NCBI RefSeq assembly: GCF_900313035.1
Contig: NZ_OMPS01000041.1
Span: 124,001-188,000, forward strand
Direction: 5' to 3'
Origin: Ruegeria sp. EL01
GTDB taxonomy: Bacteria > Pseudomonadota > Alphaproteobacteria > Rhodobacterales > Rhodobacteraceae
Length of the DNA stretch: 64,000 nucleotides
Of the stretch, positions 27,291 through 36,614 are shown piece by piece. The translations under genes were made by a program, and so were the position numbers. Every line of letters starts with the position of its first letter. Position 1 is the stretch's first letter. The notes beneath the pieces were generated by a model that did no database searches, was not told the origin of the DNA, and saw nothing but the letters and a program-made list of their open reading frames with translations.

Positions 27291-30200
27291 TACATCGTCT
27301 TTCGGCCCCTCTTCTGATCGGCGCGCTGGTTTGCACCCCCGCTTTAGTGCAGGCACAAGAGGGTCAGGGCGGCAGCATGGTTGAGCGGTTCCTGCAGGAT
27401 ACGCTCTCGGGTGACAATCAGAACGTCACGGTCAAAGGGCTGCAAGGGGCGCTTAGCTCTCGGGCGACGATCCAGGAAATCACTGTGTCCGATGACCAAG
27501 GCGTTTGGCTCACCATCAAGGATGCTGAGCTGGATTGGAACCGATTGGGACTAATCCGTGGTCGGTTCGCAGTCAATACGCTGACAGCGCAGGAAATCGA
27601 TATCGCCAGGGCCCCAGGCACAACCACAACGGACGAGCCGCCCCCATCCGCTGAAACACAACCTTTCCAACTGCCGGAACTGCCCGTCGCCATTGAAATC
27701 GGAGAGATCCGGATTGATGAGCTTGCACTCGGTCAACCTTTGATCGGTGTGGCGGCCCAACTTGCGGTAAACGGCAACCTGTCTTTGGCCGATGGCACGC
27801 TGGACACCAACCTGGACATTACCCGTCTGGATCGGGCCGGTGATGAAATAGTCCTGGCGGCGGGGTTCGAGAACTCGAGCAGCCAGATCGACCTGGATCT
27901 GAAAGTGATAGAATCGTCAGGCGGATTGATTTCAACTGCGCTGAAAATTCCCAACGAACCTCCGATCGAGTTGACGGCCAAAGGGTCCGGACCCGTCGAC
28001 GACTTCACCGCCGACATCGGACTGGCCAGCAACAATCAGGAATACGTTGGCGGTCAGGTTCGTCTTCGTTCAGCTCTTGAAACCGATGGAACCGAAGGGG
28101 AAGGGATCGCATTTACAGCCGATCTCAGCGGCGATCTGACCCCTTTTGTGGCCAGAAACATGGACGTGTTCTTCGGCAAAGAAACCAGCTTGTTCGTGGA
28201 TGGGCAAACCCACCCGGATGGTGCCCTGGACATAAGTGATTTGAAGTTCACCTCTCAGGCAATGAACCTTGACGGCAATCTGAAACTGGGCCCCGGTGGC
28301 GTATTGCAACTTGCGGCACTCGAGGGAAAAATCACCCCACCTAACGGAGAAACCGTCGTTCTGCCGGTATCAGGCGGGGATACGTCTGTTGAGGCTGCTC
28401 AGATCTCTGTGCTGTTTGATCAAACAAACGACGGTCTGTGGGATGTGAACCTTTCAGCCGATGCGGTGCGATCAGAAAACATCGACATGGACCGCGCTCA
28501 GATCACGGCGCAGGGGTCATTGGATCAGGGGGCCGTTCGTAAGATCAGCGGCGTTTTGCAGGCCGCTTTGGACGGCATCGACATGGCCGACCCAGCCCTT
28601 AATACGGCGCTTGGGGATCGCATCACCTTGGATGGGGCTTTTGAGTATGGCAATGATCAGTCCTTGAACTTGTCTGATTTCGAACTGATCGGCTCGGATT
28701 TCCTGTTGGGCGTTGACGCCCTGATCAGTGGATTGGATAGCGGACTGAACATTGACGGCTCTGCCTCGCTGGAAGCATCCGACATTTCGCGTTTTTCTGA
28801 TCTGGCGAAGCTGGATCTGGGCGGGAAAGCCTCGGCGCAGGTCACAGGCAGCGGGTCACCGATTGAAGGCAGTTTTGACGGCAAGCTTGATGTCAGCGGC
28901 AGTGATCTGTCCACCGGGCGCGACGATATTGATCCGCTGATCACCGGTGAAACAACAATCACATTGGATGCAAAACGCGATACGGACGGGGTGACAATAC
29001 GCGAGTTTGCCTTGAACGGAGAGGCTTTGCGCGCGCACGCCAGCGGCAAGGTCACAACGCCGGATGGCAACCTTTCCATTGATGGTCAGGCCAGCGTCAA
29101 TGCCCCGGACCTTTCGGGTTTTTCTGGTTTAGCGAAACGCGACCTAGGGGGCAGCGTTCAGGCCAAGCTGGACGGCAAGGGCACTGTTCAGACGCTGGAG
29201 TTTGATGGCGTGGCCAGCGTCACCGGGCGCGATATCAAAACCGGTATGGATGAGATCGACCCGTTGCTGACCGGCCAGACATCGGTCGAATTTGACGGCG
29301 CCCTGTCACAGCAACAGATCGTCGTCCGTCAGGCGACCGTGAACGGATCAGCGCTGACGGCACAGGTCGACGCTACGATCGACGATCCGACGGGCAATCT
29401 GGCTGTCGATGGCCAGGCCAGTATGAACGTCCCGGATTTGTCTGTGCTGTCCGGCCTTGCCGGACGCGATCTGGCTGGATCAATCAAGGGCGACGTTCAG
29501 GGCAAAGGCGCAAAAGGAAGCGAGACTTTCGATGTCCAAGGCAACATCACCGCAAACGACATTCAAACGGGCATCGCCGCGCTGGACAAATTGATTCAAG
29601 GGCGCACGACGCTGGTTGTCGACGCGTTGAAAGAGGGCAGCGGCCTGAATATCCGCGACTTTCGCCTGAATGGTACAGCTTTGTCGGCCAATGCCTCGGG
29701 TCAGTTGAACCGCGAATCCGGGGGGCTGGATTTCTCGGCCAAACTGGATGATTTGGCACGTTTGTCGAACACCTTGTCTGGTCCGCTGCAACTGGTTGCC
29801 AATGTGGCACCTTCCGGCTCCGGGTTTGAAGGTACAGCCAAACTGCAAGGACCCGACAGCTCGTATGCCAGCCTGTCCGGAACAGTGGATACGGATGGGG
29901 CCGCAGATCTAGATTTTGACGCCAAGCTCAACCGCGTCGAACGCTTCGCGTCAGAGTTTCCCGGGACTGTTTCTGCCACGGGAAACGCCAAGCGGAACAA
30001 TGGCGTCTGGACAATTGATGCCAACGCCAAAGGCCCGGCCAACATCAACAGCGATGTGGCAGGCACGTTTGACGAAACCAGCGGCAACGCGGATCTGACG
30101 GCACAAGGCGGGGTCAATCTTGGCATCGCCAACATCTTTGTGACGCCCAACAAGATCGACGGATCCGCCCGCTTCAATCTGGCGCTAAAAGGCCAACCAG

Positions 30201-31375
30201 CGTTGGATTCACTAAGTGGTTCGATCACAACGTCCGGCACATCCTTCGCAATCCCAACCGCCGGTCAGACCATAACCGGGATCAGCGGTTCGGTCGATCT
30301 GGCCCGCAGCCGTGCAACAATATCGCTAAACGGCGGTGTACGCGCCGGCGGCGGTTTTACAGTCAGCGGCCCGGTGGCCCTGACACCGCCCTTCAACGCA
30401 CAGATCACGACACAGCTGAACAGCCTCGTTCTGACAGACAAGCTGTTGTACAAAACGACGCTGAATGGCCAAATTGCCATGACCGGTGCATTGGCCGGGA
30501 ACAGCTCGCTTTCCGGACAAATCAGTTTTGACGAAACCAATATCAATCTTGCTGCGGCCGCCGGTGCAGTGGGCGCAGCACCAATCCCCGAGATCCAGCA
30601 CATCAACGAAAGCCGTGCCGGCTTTATCACCCGCGAGCGCGCGCAGTTGGTCGTCACAGAAAAAGGATCAAAAGGCGATTCCCGCATCGCGCTGGATATT
30701 AGCCTGCTCGCCCCAAAGGCCGTATTTGTCCGCGGCCGCGGCGTGAATGCGGAACTGGGTGGTCGCATTGTGATCGGCGGAACCACAACGTCAATCGTTC
30801 CATCCGGGCAGATCGATCTGATCCGGGGCACTTTTGACATTCTGGGCCGCAGGCTGGAGCTGACAAAAGGCATCGTCAGTCTGCAGGGCGATCTGACGCC
30901 GTATATCGAATTCGAGTCTTCAGCCAGTACCTCCGACGGCACCGCAACGATCGAAATCGCGGGCCCACTGGACTCACCCGAGGTTGACGTGTTCTCGGAT
31001 CCGGAACGCCCCGCCGAAGAGGCGCTGGCCATGCTGTTGTTCGGGAACCGCTTTTCCGAGATATCGCCGTTTCTGATCGCGCAGATGGCGGCATCATTGG
31101 CACAGCTTAGCGGCGCGGGCGGCGATTCGACCAAGGGACTGCGTGAATCCACCGGCCTTGATACCGTCGACATCGGCGCGACCGAAGGCGGTGCAGGCCG
31201 TCTGGGGGCCGGTGCGTATCTTAGCGACAACCTCTATACGGATTTCACGGTGAACACCGAAGGCGATACCGAGGTCAACCTGAACCTGGATGTCACAGAT
31301 AATTTTTCGGTCAAGGGCACTGTCGACGGCAAAGGCGAAACCGGTATCGGAGTGTTTTTTGCCAGGGACTACTAA
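27287..31375 (+). CDS. tamB: Translocation and assembly module, inner-membrane subunit TamB
   Basis: A 1362-residue AsmA/TamB-like protein that spans the periplasm as a long beta structure and moves lipid or assists outer-membrane proteins with TamA. Signal/anchor at residues 1-23 (MIHRLSAPLLIGALVCTPAL). Between about 380 and 850 at least three near-repeats share the pattern Ala-Ser-hydrophobic-Pro-Asp-Leu-Ser then Ser-Gly-Leu-Ala and D-I-x-T-G. The DUF490 domain lies at the C-terminus (PEVDVFSDPERPAEEALAMLLFG near 1225). It starts with TTG at 27287, overlapping the tamA TGA by two bases, which implies coupling. Confidence 0.93.
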   Translation: MIHRLSAPLLIGALVCTPALVQAQEGQGGSMVERFLQDTLSGDNQNVTVKGLQGALSSRATIQEITVSDDQGVWLTIKDAELDWNRLGLIRGRFAVNTLTAQEIDIARAPGTTTTDEPPPSAETQPFQLPELPVAIEIGEIRIDELALGQPLIGVAAQLAVNGNLSLADGTLDTNLDITRLDRAGDEIVLAAGFENSSSQIDLDLKVIESSGGLISTALKIPNEPPIELTAKGSGPVDDFTADIGLASNNQEYVGGQVRLRSALETDGTEGEGIAFTADLSGDLTPFVARNMDVFFGKETSLFVDGQTHPDGALDISDLKFTSQAMNLDGNLKLGPGGVLQLAALEGKITPPNGETVVLPVSGGDTSVEAAQISVLFDQTNDGLWDVNLSADAVRSENIDMDRAQITAQGSLDQGAVRKISGVLQAALDGIDMADPALNTALGDRITLDGAFEYGNDQSLNLSDFELIGSDFLLGVDALISGLDSGLNIDGSASLEASDISRFSDLAKLDLGGKASAQVTGSGSPIEGSFDGKLDVSGSDLSTGRDDIDPLITGETTITLDAKRDTDGVTIREFALNGEALRAHASGKVTTPDGNLSIDGQASVNAPDLSGFSGLAKRDLGGSVQAKLDGKGTVQTLEFDGVASVTGRDIKTGMDEIDPLLTGQTSVEFDGALSQQQIVVRQATVNGSALTAQVDATIDDPTGNLAVDGQASMNVPDLSVLSGLAGRDLAGSIKGDVQGKGAKGSETFDVQGNITANDIQTGIAALDKLIQGRTTLVVDALKEGSGLNIRDFRLNGTALSANASGQLNRESGGLDFSAKLDDLARLSNTLSGPLQLVANVAPSGSGFEGTAKLQGPDSSYASLSGTVDTDGAADLDFDAKLNRVERFASEFPGTVSATGNAKRNNGVWTIDANAKGPANINSDVAGTFDETSGNADLTAQGGVNLGIANIFVTPNKIDGSARFNLALKGQPALDSLSGSITTSGTSFAIPTAGQTITGISGSVDLARSRATISLNGGVRAGGGFTVSGPVALTPPFNAQITTQLNSLVLTDKLLYKTTLNGQIAMTGALAGNSSLSGQISFDETNINLAAAAGAVGAAPIPEIQHINESRAGFITRERAQLVVTEKGSKGDSRIALDISLLAPKAVFVRGRGVNAELGGRIVIGGTTTSIVPSGQIDLIRGTFDILGRRLELTKGIVSLQGDLTPYIEFESSASTSDGTATIEIAGPLDSPEVDVFSDPERPAEEALAMLLFGNRFSEISPFLIAQMAASLAQLSGAGGDSTKGLRESTGLDTVDIGATEGGAGRLGAGAYLSDNLYTDFTVNTEGDTEVNLNLDVTDNFSVKGTVDGKGETGIGVFFARDY

Positions 31376-31393
31376 GCTCGGATCACTGCGGTA

Positions 31394-31909
31394 TCACTTG
31401 CGACGTATGCCGATTGGTTGACCGATCTGGGGTGCGGGCTCCAGAGTTTTGTGATCTTCGACCATCTGCATCAGACGCGCCACGGCCCAGTCCGGATACG
31501 GCACCGACCGCCCGGTGGTGTGGCTGACATTCATGAACAATGCCTCTTGCGTGGCGCAGACATGACAGTCTGAGGTCGAGATCATCTGGGCGAAGTAGTG
31601 ACCTCTTTTGGGGTCAGCATCCAACATCCGAAAGTGAAAATGGAACGGCATGTCTTGGGTAATCTCTCGCAGAAAATGCAGGTGCGACTGAATGATGTAC
31701 GGGCCCTGCCCCAGCGCATTGACTTGCAATTCCCCCAACCCGAGGTGATCCACCATCAACGTCTCAAGCGCCATGTCAAAAGCGACACCGTAGTATCCGA
31801 CATTCATATGGCCGTTGTAGTCGATCCAAGCAGTGTCCACCGCTCCACCGCAGATTTCGACCGGCATCGGATACGGTCCGTCATGTCCACCCAAAGACGT
31901 ATTCGTCAT
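31394..31909 (-). CDS. Hotdog-fold thioesterase family protein
   Basis: A 171-residue single-hotdog protein. The motif DTAWIDYNGHMNVGYYG (about 25-41) is that of the 4-hydroxybenzoyl-CoA thioesterase-like group, with the Asp and Asn expected at the active site. In Rhodobacteraceae similar proteins occur as carnitine/betainyl-CoA thioesterases, but no carnitine gene is nearby, so the substrate stays open. It faces tamB convergently with an 18-base gap. Start: ATG at 31909. Confidence 0.83.
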   Translation of the reverse strand: MTNTSLGGHDGPYPMPVEICGGAVDTAWIDYNGHMNVGYYGVAFDMALETLMVDHLGLGELQVNALGQGPYIIQSHLHFLREITQDMPFHFHFRMLDADPKRGHYFAQMISTSDCHVCATQEALFMNVSHTTGRSVPYPDWAVARLMQMVEDHKTLEPAPQIGQPIGIRRK

Positions 31910-31976
31910 CTGTGTTCCCCCCGTTCAGGCGCATACATCAAGGCCGCATGCGGGCCGAAAGTCCAGCTTTGACACG

Positions 31977-32004
31977 AAAAAGGGCGGCCTCCTTAGGGCC
32001 GCCC
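31977..32004 (-). terminator. Intrinsic terminator of the formate dehydrogenase operon
   Basis: On the minus strand, GGGCGGCC and GGCCGCCC (32004-31997 and 31989-31982) pair across a 7-base loop and are followed by TTTTT (31981-31977). It lies 25 bases after the stop of fdsA, the expected site. Confidence 0.85.
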
Positions 32005-32028
32005 TGTGTGTTTTAACCGTTTGAGAGG

Positions 32029-34812
32029 TTATTCTGCCGCAATAGCGTCTTCGATCTTTTCAACGCGAATGGCCGAGAATTTGAACTCGGGGATTTTGCC
32101 ATAGGGATCGATGGCCGAGTTGGTCAGGATGTTCGCCGCCGCCTCGACATAGGCAAACGGTATGAACACCATATCCTCGGCAATCGCGCGGTCGGCGCGC
32201 ACCATGATCTCGATCGAGCCACGACGGGTGGTCAGGCGGATCATCTCACCCGGTTCGATCCCCATCAGCTTCAGCTGACGCGGGTTCATCGAACAGTTCG
32301 CCTCCGGCTCAACCGCATCCAGAACGGTGGCACGACGGGTCATCGACCCGGTGTGCCAGTGTTCCAGCTGACGTCCGGTGGTGGCGATCATCGGGTACTC
32401 TTCATCGGGTGCTTCGTCGGGCGGTATGACGCTGGCCGGGGTGAACCTGGCCTTGCCCTCGGCACGGGGGAAGCCATCACCGAACACAATCGCCTGACCG
32501 GGGTCAGTCTCGCTGAGCGACGGGTAAGTGATCGTCTCGGTTTCAAGCCGTTCCCATGTGATGTTGTCCAGCGACGCCATGGTCAGCTTCATCTCGGCAA
32601 AGACCTGAGACACATCCGCGTAGTCCCAGTTCAGCCCGATGCGCTGTGCCAGCTCAACGGTGATCTTCCAATCCTCGCGCGCCTCACCCGGAGGGTTCAC
32701 GGCTGGTCGCACCCGCTGCACCTGACGGTTGGTGTTCGACACGGTGCCGTTCTTTTCATAAAGCGCTGAGGCGGGCAGGATGATGTCGGCATAGTTGGCT
32801 GTCTCGGTCAGGAAGATGTCCTGCACGATCATCAGCTCCAACTTGGCCAGCGCCTCGCGTGCGTGACCGACATCCGGGTCGGACATGGCTGGGTTTTCAC
32901 CCTGAATGTACATGCCCTTGATGTTGCCCGCATAAGCCTGATCGATGATCTCGGTGACCGTCAGACCCTTCTCGTTCGAGAAGTCGTCAGAGTTCCAGAC
33001 ATTGTTGAACTTGGCCCGAATGTCATCGTTCATAACCGACTGATAATCCGGCAGGAACATCGGGATCAGACCCGCGTCAGACGCGCCCTGCACATTGTTC
33101 TGACCGCGCAGCGGATGCAGACCCGCACCGGGCTTTCCGACATTACCCGTCATCAGAGCCAGCGAGATCAGGCAGCGAGAATTGTCGGTGCCGTGGATAT
33201 GCTGGCTTACGCCCATGCCCCAGAAGATCAGACCAGCCTTGGCCTGTGCAAACGTGCGGGCCACGCGGCGCAACTGATCCGGTTCGATGCCGCAGATCGG
33301 CGCCATCGCCTCGGGGGTGAAGGCACGCAGGTGTTCTTTCTCGGCCTCCCAGTTCTCGGTCCAGCGATGGATGTACTGGCTGTCATACAGCTCTTCCTCG
33401 ACGATCACATTCATGATCGCGTTGAGCATCGAGACATCCGCACCCGGGCGGAATTGCAGCATCTCGTCGGCAAACTTGCGCATGCCAACACCGCGCGGAT
33501 CCATCACGATCAGCTTGCCGCCGCGTTTGGTGAACTGCTTGAAATAGGTCGCCGCAACGGGATGGTTTTCAATCGGGTTGGCCCCGATGATGATCACAAC
33601 ATCCGAATTTTCGACCTCGTTAAAGGTCGCGGTCACCGCGCCCGAACCCACATTTTCAATCAGCGCGGCAACAGAAGACGCGTGGCACAGACGGGTGCAG
33701 TGGTCGACGTTGTTGTGGCGGAAGCCCTGACGGATGAACTTCTGGAACAGATAGGCTTCTTCGTTGGTGCATTTGGCCGAACCAAAGCCCGCGACGTTAC
33801 GCGGGTCATCCTCGCGCAGCGCCTTCAGCTTGGTGGCGGCCAGATCCATCGCCTCTTCCCACGTTGCTTCGCGGAAATGGGTGTCCAGATTGCCGGGATC
33901 GACGTTCAGTCCCTTGGCCGGCGCATCCTCGCGTCGGATCAGCGGCTTGGTCAGGCGGTGTGGGTGATGGATGTAGTCAAAACCAAACCTGCCTTTGACG
34001 CACAACCGACCTTCGTTGGCGGGACCGTTGATGCCCTCGACATATTTGACCTTGCCGTCTTTGACCTTCAGCGAAACCTTGCAGCCGACACCGCAGAACG
34101 GGCAAACGCTTTCAGTTTCCGAGTCGTAGTCCTTGCTGTCGCCGAGTTGCTGGTCGTCCAGTACTGTGGCGGTCATCAAAGCACCTGTTGGGCAGGCCTG
34201 AACGCATTCGCCACAGGCCACACAAGAGGAATCGCCCATTGGGTCGTTCTGGTCGAACACCACCTGTGCGGTGTGGCCTCGCCCGGCCATGCCGATCACG
34301 TCATTCACCTGCACATCGCGGCAGGCCCGGACACAGAGGTTGCAGTTGATGCAGGCATCCAGATTGACCCGCATCGCCACGTGGCTGTCATCCAACAGCG
34401 GGATTTTGTTCGGCTCTTTTGTCGGGAACCGGCTGTCGCTGACGTCGTTCAGCTTTGCCATGTCCCAGAAGTGGCTTGAGACATCGTGCGGCTGTTCGGG
34501 TTGATCCGCGACCAACAGTTCCATCACCATGGCACGGGATTTCTCGGCGCGGTCGGTATCGGTTTTGACAACCATTCCTTCGGCGGCTGGACGGATGCAC
34601 GAGGCGACCAGAGTGCGCTCGCCCTCCACCTCGACCATACAGGCGCGGCAGTTGCCGTCCGGCTTATAGCCGGGTTGCGGCTTGTGACATAAGTGCGGGA
34701 TCGTGAACCCCTGCCCCTTGGCGGCTTCCCAGATGGTCCAGCCCTCGGGCACGGTGACATCATCGCCGTTCAGGTTGAAGGTGACGGTTTTGGTTGGGCT
34801 TGCATCAAGCAT
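32029..34812 (-). CDS. fdsA: NAD-dependent formate dehydrogenase, molybdopterin alpha subunit
   Basis: Oxidises formate to CO2 in the soluble NAD-linked complex. The 927-residue protein has, in order: a 2Fe-2S ferredoxin domain (C-H-K-P then CRACMVEVEG, residues about 43-70), histidine/cysteine cluster region, two [4Fe-4S] motifs CINCNLCVRAC (about 155) and CVACGECVQACP (about 198), the N-terminal cluster of the molybdenum domain CPFCGVGC (about 240) and bis-MGD domains. The metal-ligand cysteine is in NNVDHCTRLCHAS (about 385). It follows fdsGB by 13 bases. fdsC, fdsD and fdhD do not follow it. Confidence 0.95.
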   Translation of the reverse strand: MLDASPTKTVTFNLNGDDVTVPEGWTIWEAAKGQGFTIPHLCHKPQPGYKPDGNCRACMVEVEGERTLVASCIRPAAEGMVVKTDTDRAEKSRAMVMELLVADQPEQPHDVSSHFWDMAKLNDVSDSRFPTKEPNKIPLLDDSHVAMRVNLDACINCNLCVRACRDVQVNDVIGMAGRGHTAQVVFDQNDPMGDSSCVACGECVQACPTGALMTATVLDDQQLGDSKDYDSETESVCPFCGVGCKVSLKVKDGKVKYVEGINGPANEGRLCVKGRFGFDYIHHPHRLTKPLIRREDAPAKGLNVDPGNLDTHFREATWEEAMDLAATKLKALREDDPRNVAGFGSAKCTNEEAYLFQKFIRQGFRHNNVDHCTRLCHASSVAALIENVGSGAVTATFNEVENSDVVIIIGANPIENHPVAATYFKQFTKRGGKLIVMDPRGVGMRKFADEMLQFRPGADVSMLNAIMNVIVEEELYDSQYIHRWTENWEAEKEHLRAFTPEAMAPICGIEPDQLRRVARTFAQAKAGLIFWGMGVSQHIHGTDNSRCLISLALMTGNVGKPGAGLHPLRGQNNVQGASDAGLIPMFLPDYQSVMNDDIRAKFNNVWNSDDFSNEKGLTVTEIIDQAYAGNIKGMYIQGENPAMSDPDVGHAREALAKLELMIVQDIFLTETANYADIILPASALYEKNGTVSNTNRQVQRVRPAVNPPGEAREDWKITVELAQRIGLNWDYADVSQVFAEMKLTMASLDNITWERLETETITYPSLSETDPGQAIVFGDGFPRAEGKARFTPASVIPPDEAPDEEYPMIATTGRQLEHWHTGSMTRRATVLDAVEPEANCSMNPRQLKLMGIEPGEMIRLTTRRGSIEIMVRADRAIAEDMVFIPFAYVEAAANILTNSAIDPYGKIPEFKFSAIRVEKIEDAIAAE

Positions 34813-34825
34813 GGCTCTGTCTCCC

Positions 34826-36529
34826 TCAGATTTCGTCAGCGAAGTGTTTCATGACCAGGCGGATCGGGTTCGGGGCCGCTTGCCCCAGCCCGCAGATCGA
34901 GGCATCGCCCATGACCTGACACAGGTCCTCCAGCAGGTCCTGATCCCACTTGTCAGCCTGCATAAGTTTCACCGCCTTTTCGCAGCCCGCCCGGCAGGGC
35001 GTACACTGGCCGCAGCTTTCATCCTCGAAGAAGCGCAGCATGTTCAACGCGGCATCGCGCGCGGTGTCTTGATCAGACAGAACCACTACGGCAGCCGAGC
35101 CGATAAACGTGCCCAGCGGCTGCAGAGTGTCAAAATCCAGTGGAACATCATCAATGCTAGCGGGCAGCAGACCCGAAGACGGCCCACCCGGTTGATAAGC
35201 CTTGAATGCGTGGCCCTCGGCCATGCCTCCAGCGGCCTCGATCACGTCCAGAATGGTCGAACCTGCAGGCAGCAGGTACACACCCGGCTTGGCCACACGA
35301 CCCGAGACCGAATAACTGCGCAAGCCCTTGCGGCCGTTTTTCTCTGTGCTGTTGAGGCATTCCGGCCCCTCGCGACAGATCTTGGACACCCAATGCAACG
35401 TCTCGACATTGTGCACCAAAGTCGGGCGGTTGAAGACACCAACCTGCGCCACGAACGGAGGTCGGTGACGCGGCAGGCCCTTTTTGCCCTCGATCGATTC
35501 AATCATCGCGGATTCTTCACCGCAGATGTAAGCACCGGCACCCCGACGGAGGTCGATATAGCCCTTCTCGACGATCCCGGCTTGTTCAAGCGCGGCAATT
35601 TCGCGGGCGAGGATTTCCAGCACAGCCGGGTATTCGTCACGCATATAGATAAAGCAGGTCTCGGCCTCGACCGCCCATGCGGCGATCAGCATGCCTTCGA
35701 GGAAGACGTGCGGTGTGCGTTCCAGATAATAGCGGTCTTTGAAGGTGCCGGGCTCGCCCTCATCGCCGTTCACGGCCAGATAGCGGGTGCCTTCGTTCAT
35801 GCGAACAAAGCCCCACTTCTTGCCGGACGGGAAGCCAGCACCTCCCAGACCACGCAGACCCGAGGACAGAATGTCGTCCTGCACCTTTTCCCAGTCGCCG
35901 CTGTCGCGCAGATCTTTCAGTTTGGCGTAGCCGCCGTTTTTGGCATAGGCGGAGAAGGTCTCATAATCGGGCAAATGCGCGTGGGTATCATCAGCGGCAA
36001 TCGCAGCCTGCACTTTTTCAGGGGTCGCGTGATCGATATGGTTGTGACCGATCTCAAGCACCGGGGCGGTATCACAACGGCCCATGCAGGGCGCTCGGAC
36101 AACACGAACCTCAGAGGCATCCAACCCGTCCTCAAGTGCCTTTTGCAACTGCTGAGCACCAGCCATTTCACAAGACAGGGAATCACAGACTCGAATCGTC
36201 AGCGCGGGCGGAGGTGCCTCATCTTCTTTCACCACATCGAAATGGGCGTAGAAAGTGGCGGTCTCATAGATTTCGGCCTGGCCCACACGCATCTCAACGG
36301 CCAAAGCGGCTATGTGGTCGGCGCTGATATGGCCGTGCGCGTCCTGAATCAAATGCAGGAATTCGATCAACAAGTCCCGGCGGCGCGGGCGATCCCCCAG
36401 CAGGCGCTTGATTTCTGCCTGTGCCTCATCCGTGAATTGACGGCCTTTGGGCGTGTGCCGCCCTTTGCCTTTACCTGACTTCCAGACGCCCTTGGGTGCG
36501 CCTGATGGCTTGGTATCTAGTGGTGCCAT
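34826..36529 (-). CDS. fdsB: Fused NuoE-NuoF-type subunit of NAD-dependent formate dehydrogenase (FdsG-FdsB)
   Basis: Transfers electrons from the Fds alpha subunit to NAD. The 567-residue chain joins two proteins separate in many bacteria. Residues about 35-190 are the NuoE/FdsG part with a 2Fe-2S set (CDSLSCEMAG and CMGRCDTAP); the remainder is NuoF/FdsB with the NAD/FMN sites RGLGGAGFPSGKKW (about 235) and NGDEGEPGTFKDR (about 265), a glycine-rich GAGAYICGEESAM and the 4Fe-4S motif SCGQCTPCRAGC (about 505). Start: ATG at 36529 after GGAGGACATC. First structural gene of the operon. Confidence 0.94.
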   Translation of the reverse strand: MAPLDTKPSGAPKGVWKSGKGKGRHTPKGRQFTDEAQAEIKRLLGDRPRRRDLLIEFLHLIQDAHGHISADHIAALAVEMRVGQAEIYETATFYAHFDVVKEDEAPPPALTIRVCDSLSCEMAGAQQLQKALEDGLDASEVRVVRAPCMGRCDTAPVLEIGHNHIDHATPEKVQAAIAADDTHAHLPDYETFSAYAKNGGYAKLKDLRDSGDWEKVQDDILSSGLRGLGGAGFPSGKKWGFVRMNEGTRYLAVNGDEGEPGTFKDRYYLERTPHVFLEGMLIAAWAVEAETCFIYMRDEYPAVLEILAREIAALEQAGIVEKGYIDLRRGAGAYICGEESAMIESIEGKKGLPRHRPPFVAQVGVFNRPTLVHNVETLHWVSKICREGPECLNSTEKNGRKGLRSYSVSGRVAKPGVYLLPAGSTILDVIEAAGGMAEGHAFKAYQPGGPSSGLLPASIDDVPLDFDTLQPLGTFIGSAAVVVLSDQDTARDAALNMLRFFEDESCGQCTPCRAGCEKAVKLMQADKWDQDLLEDLCQVMGDASICGLGQAAPNPIRLVMKHFADEI

Positions 36530-36614
36530 GATGTCCTCCGATTGAGGTTCGGTCTCTCATCAGGTTAGCATATCGTCAAATCGCATATCACTATCGCACG
36601 ATAACGACAGGTTA
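36530..36614. promoter_or_regulatory. Formate dehydrogenase leader with a palindrome, likely regulator site
   Basis: The 85 bases between the LysR stop and the fdsGB start hold the near-perfect palindrome TATCGCACGATA (36592-36603) and, nearer the gene, related TATCG and CGATA/CGCATAT half-sites (36570-36590). This is where a LysR-type regulator would bind. A promoter inside this short stretch is likely, since the regulator and the fds genes have different needs. The site is inferred from symmetry. Confidence 0.4.

Noticed and set aside
32863..34479. A 538-codon plus-strand frame opposite fdsA
   Set aside because: Shadow of the GC-rich fdsA gene; no motif and no ribosome site.
34703..36478. 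A 591-codon plus-strand frame opposite fdsGB
   Set aside because: Shadow of the fused subunit gene, which has all expected iron-sulfur motifs.
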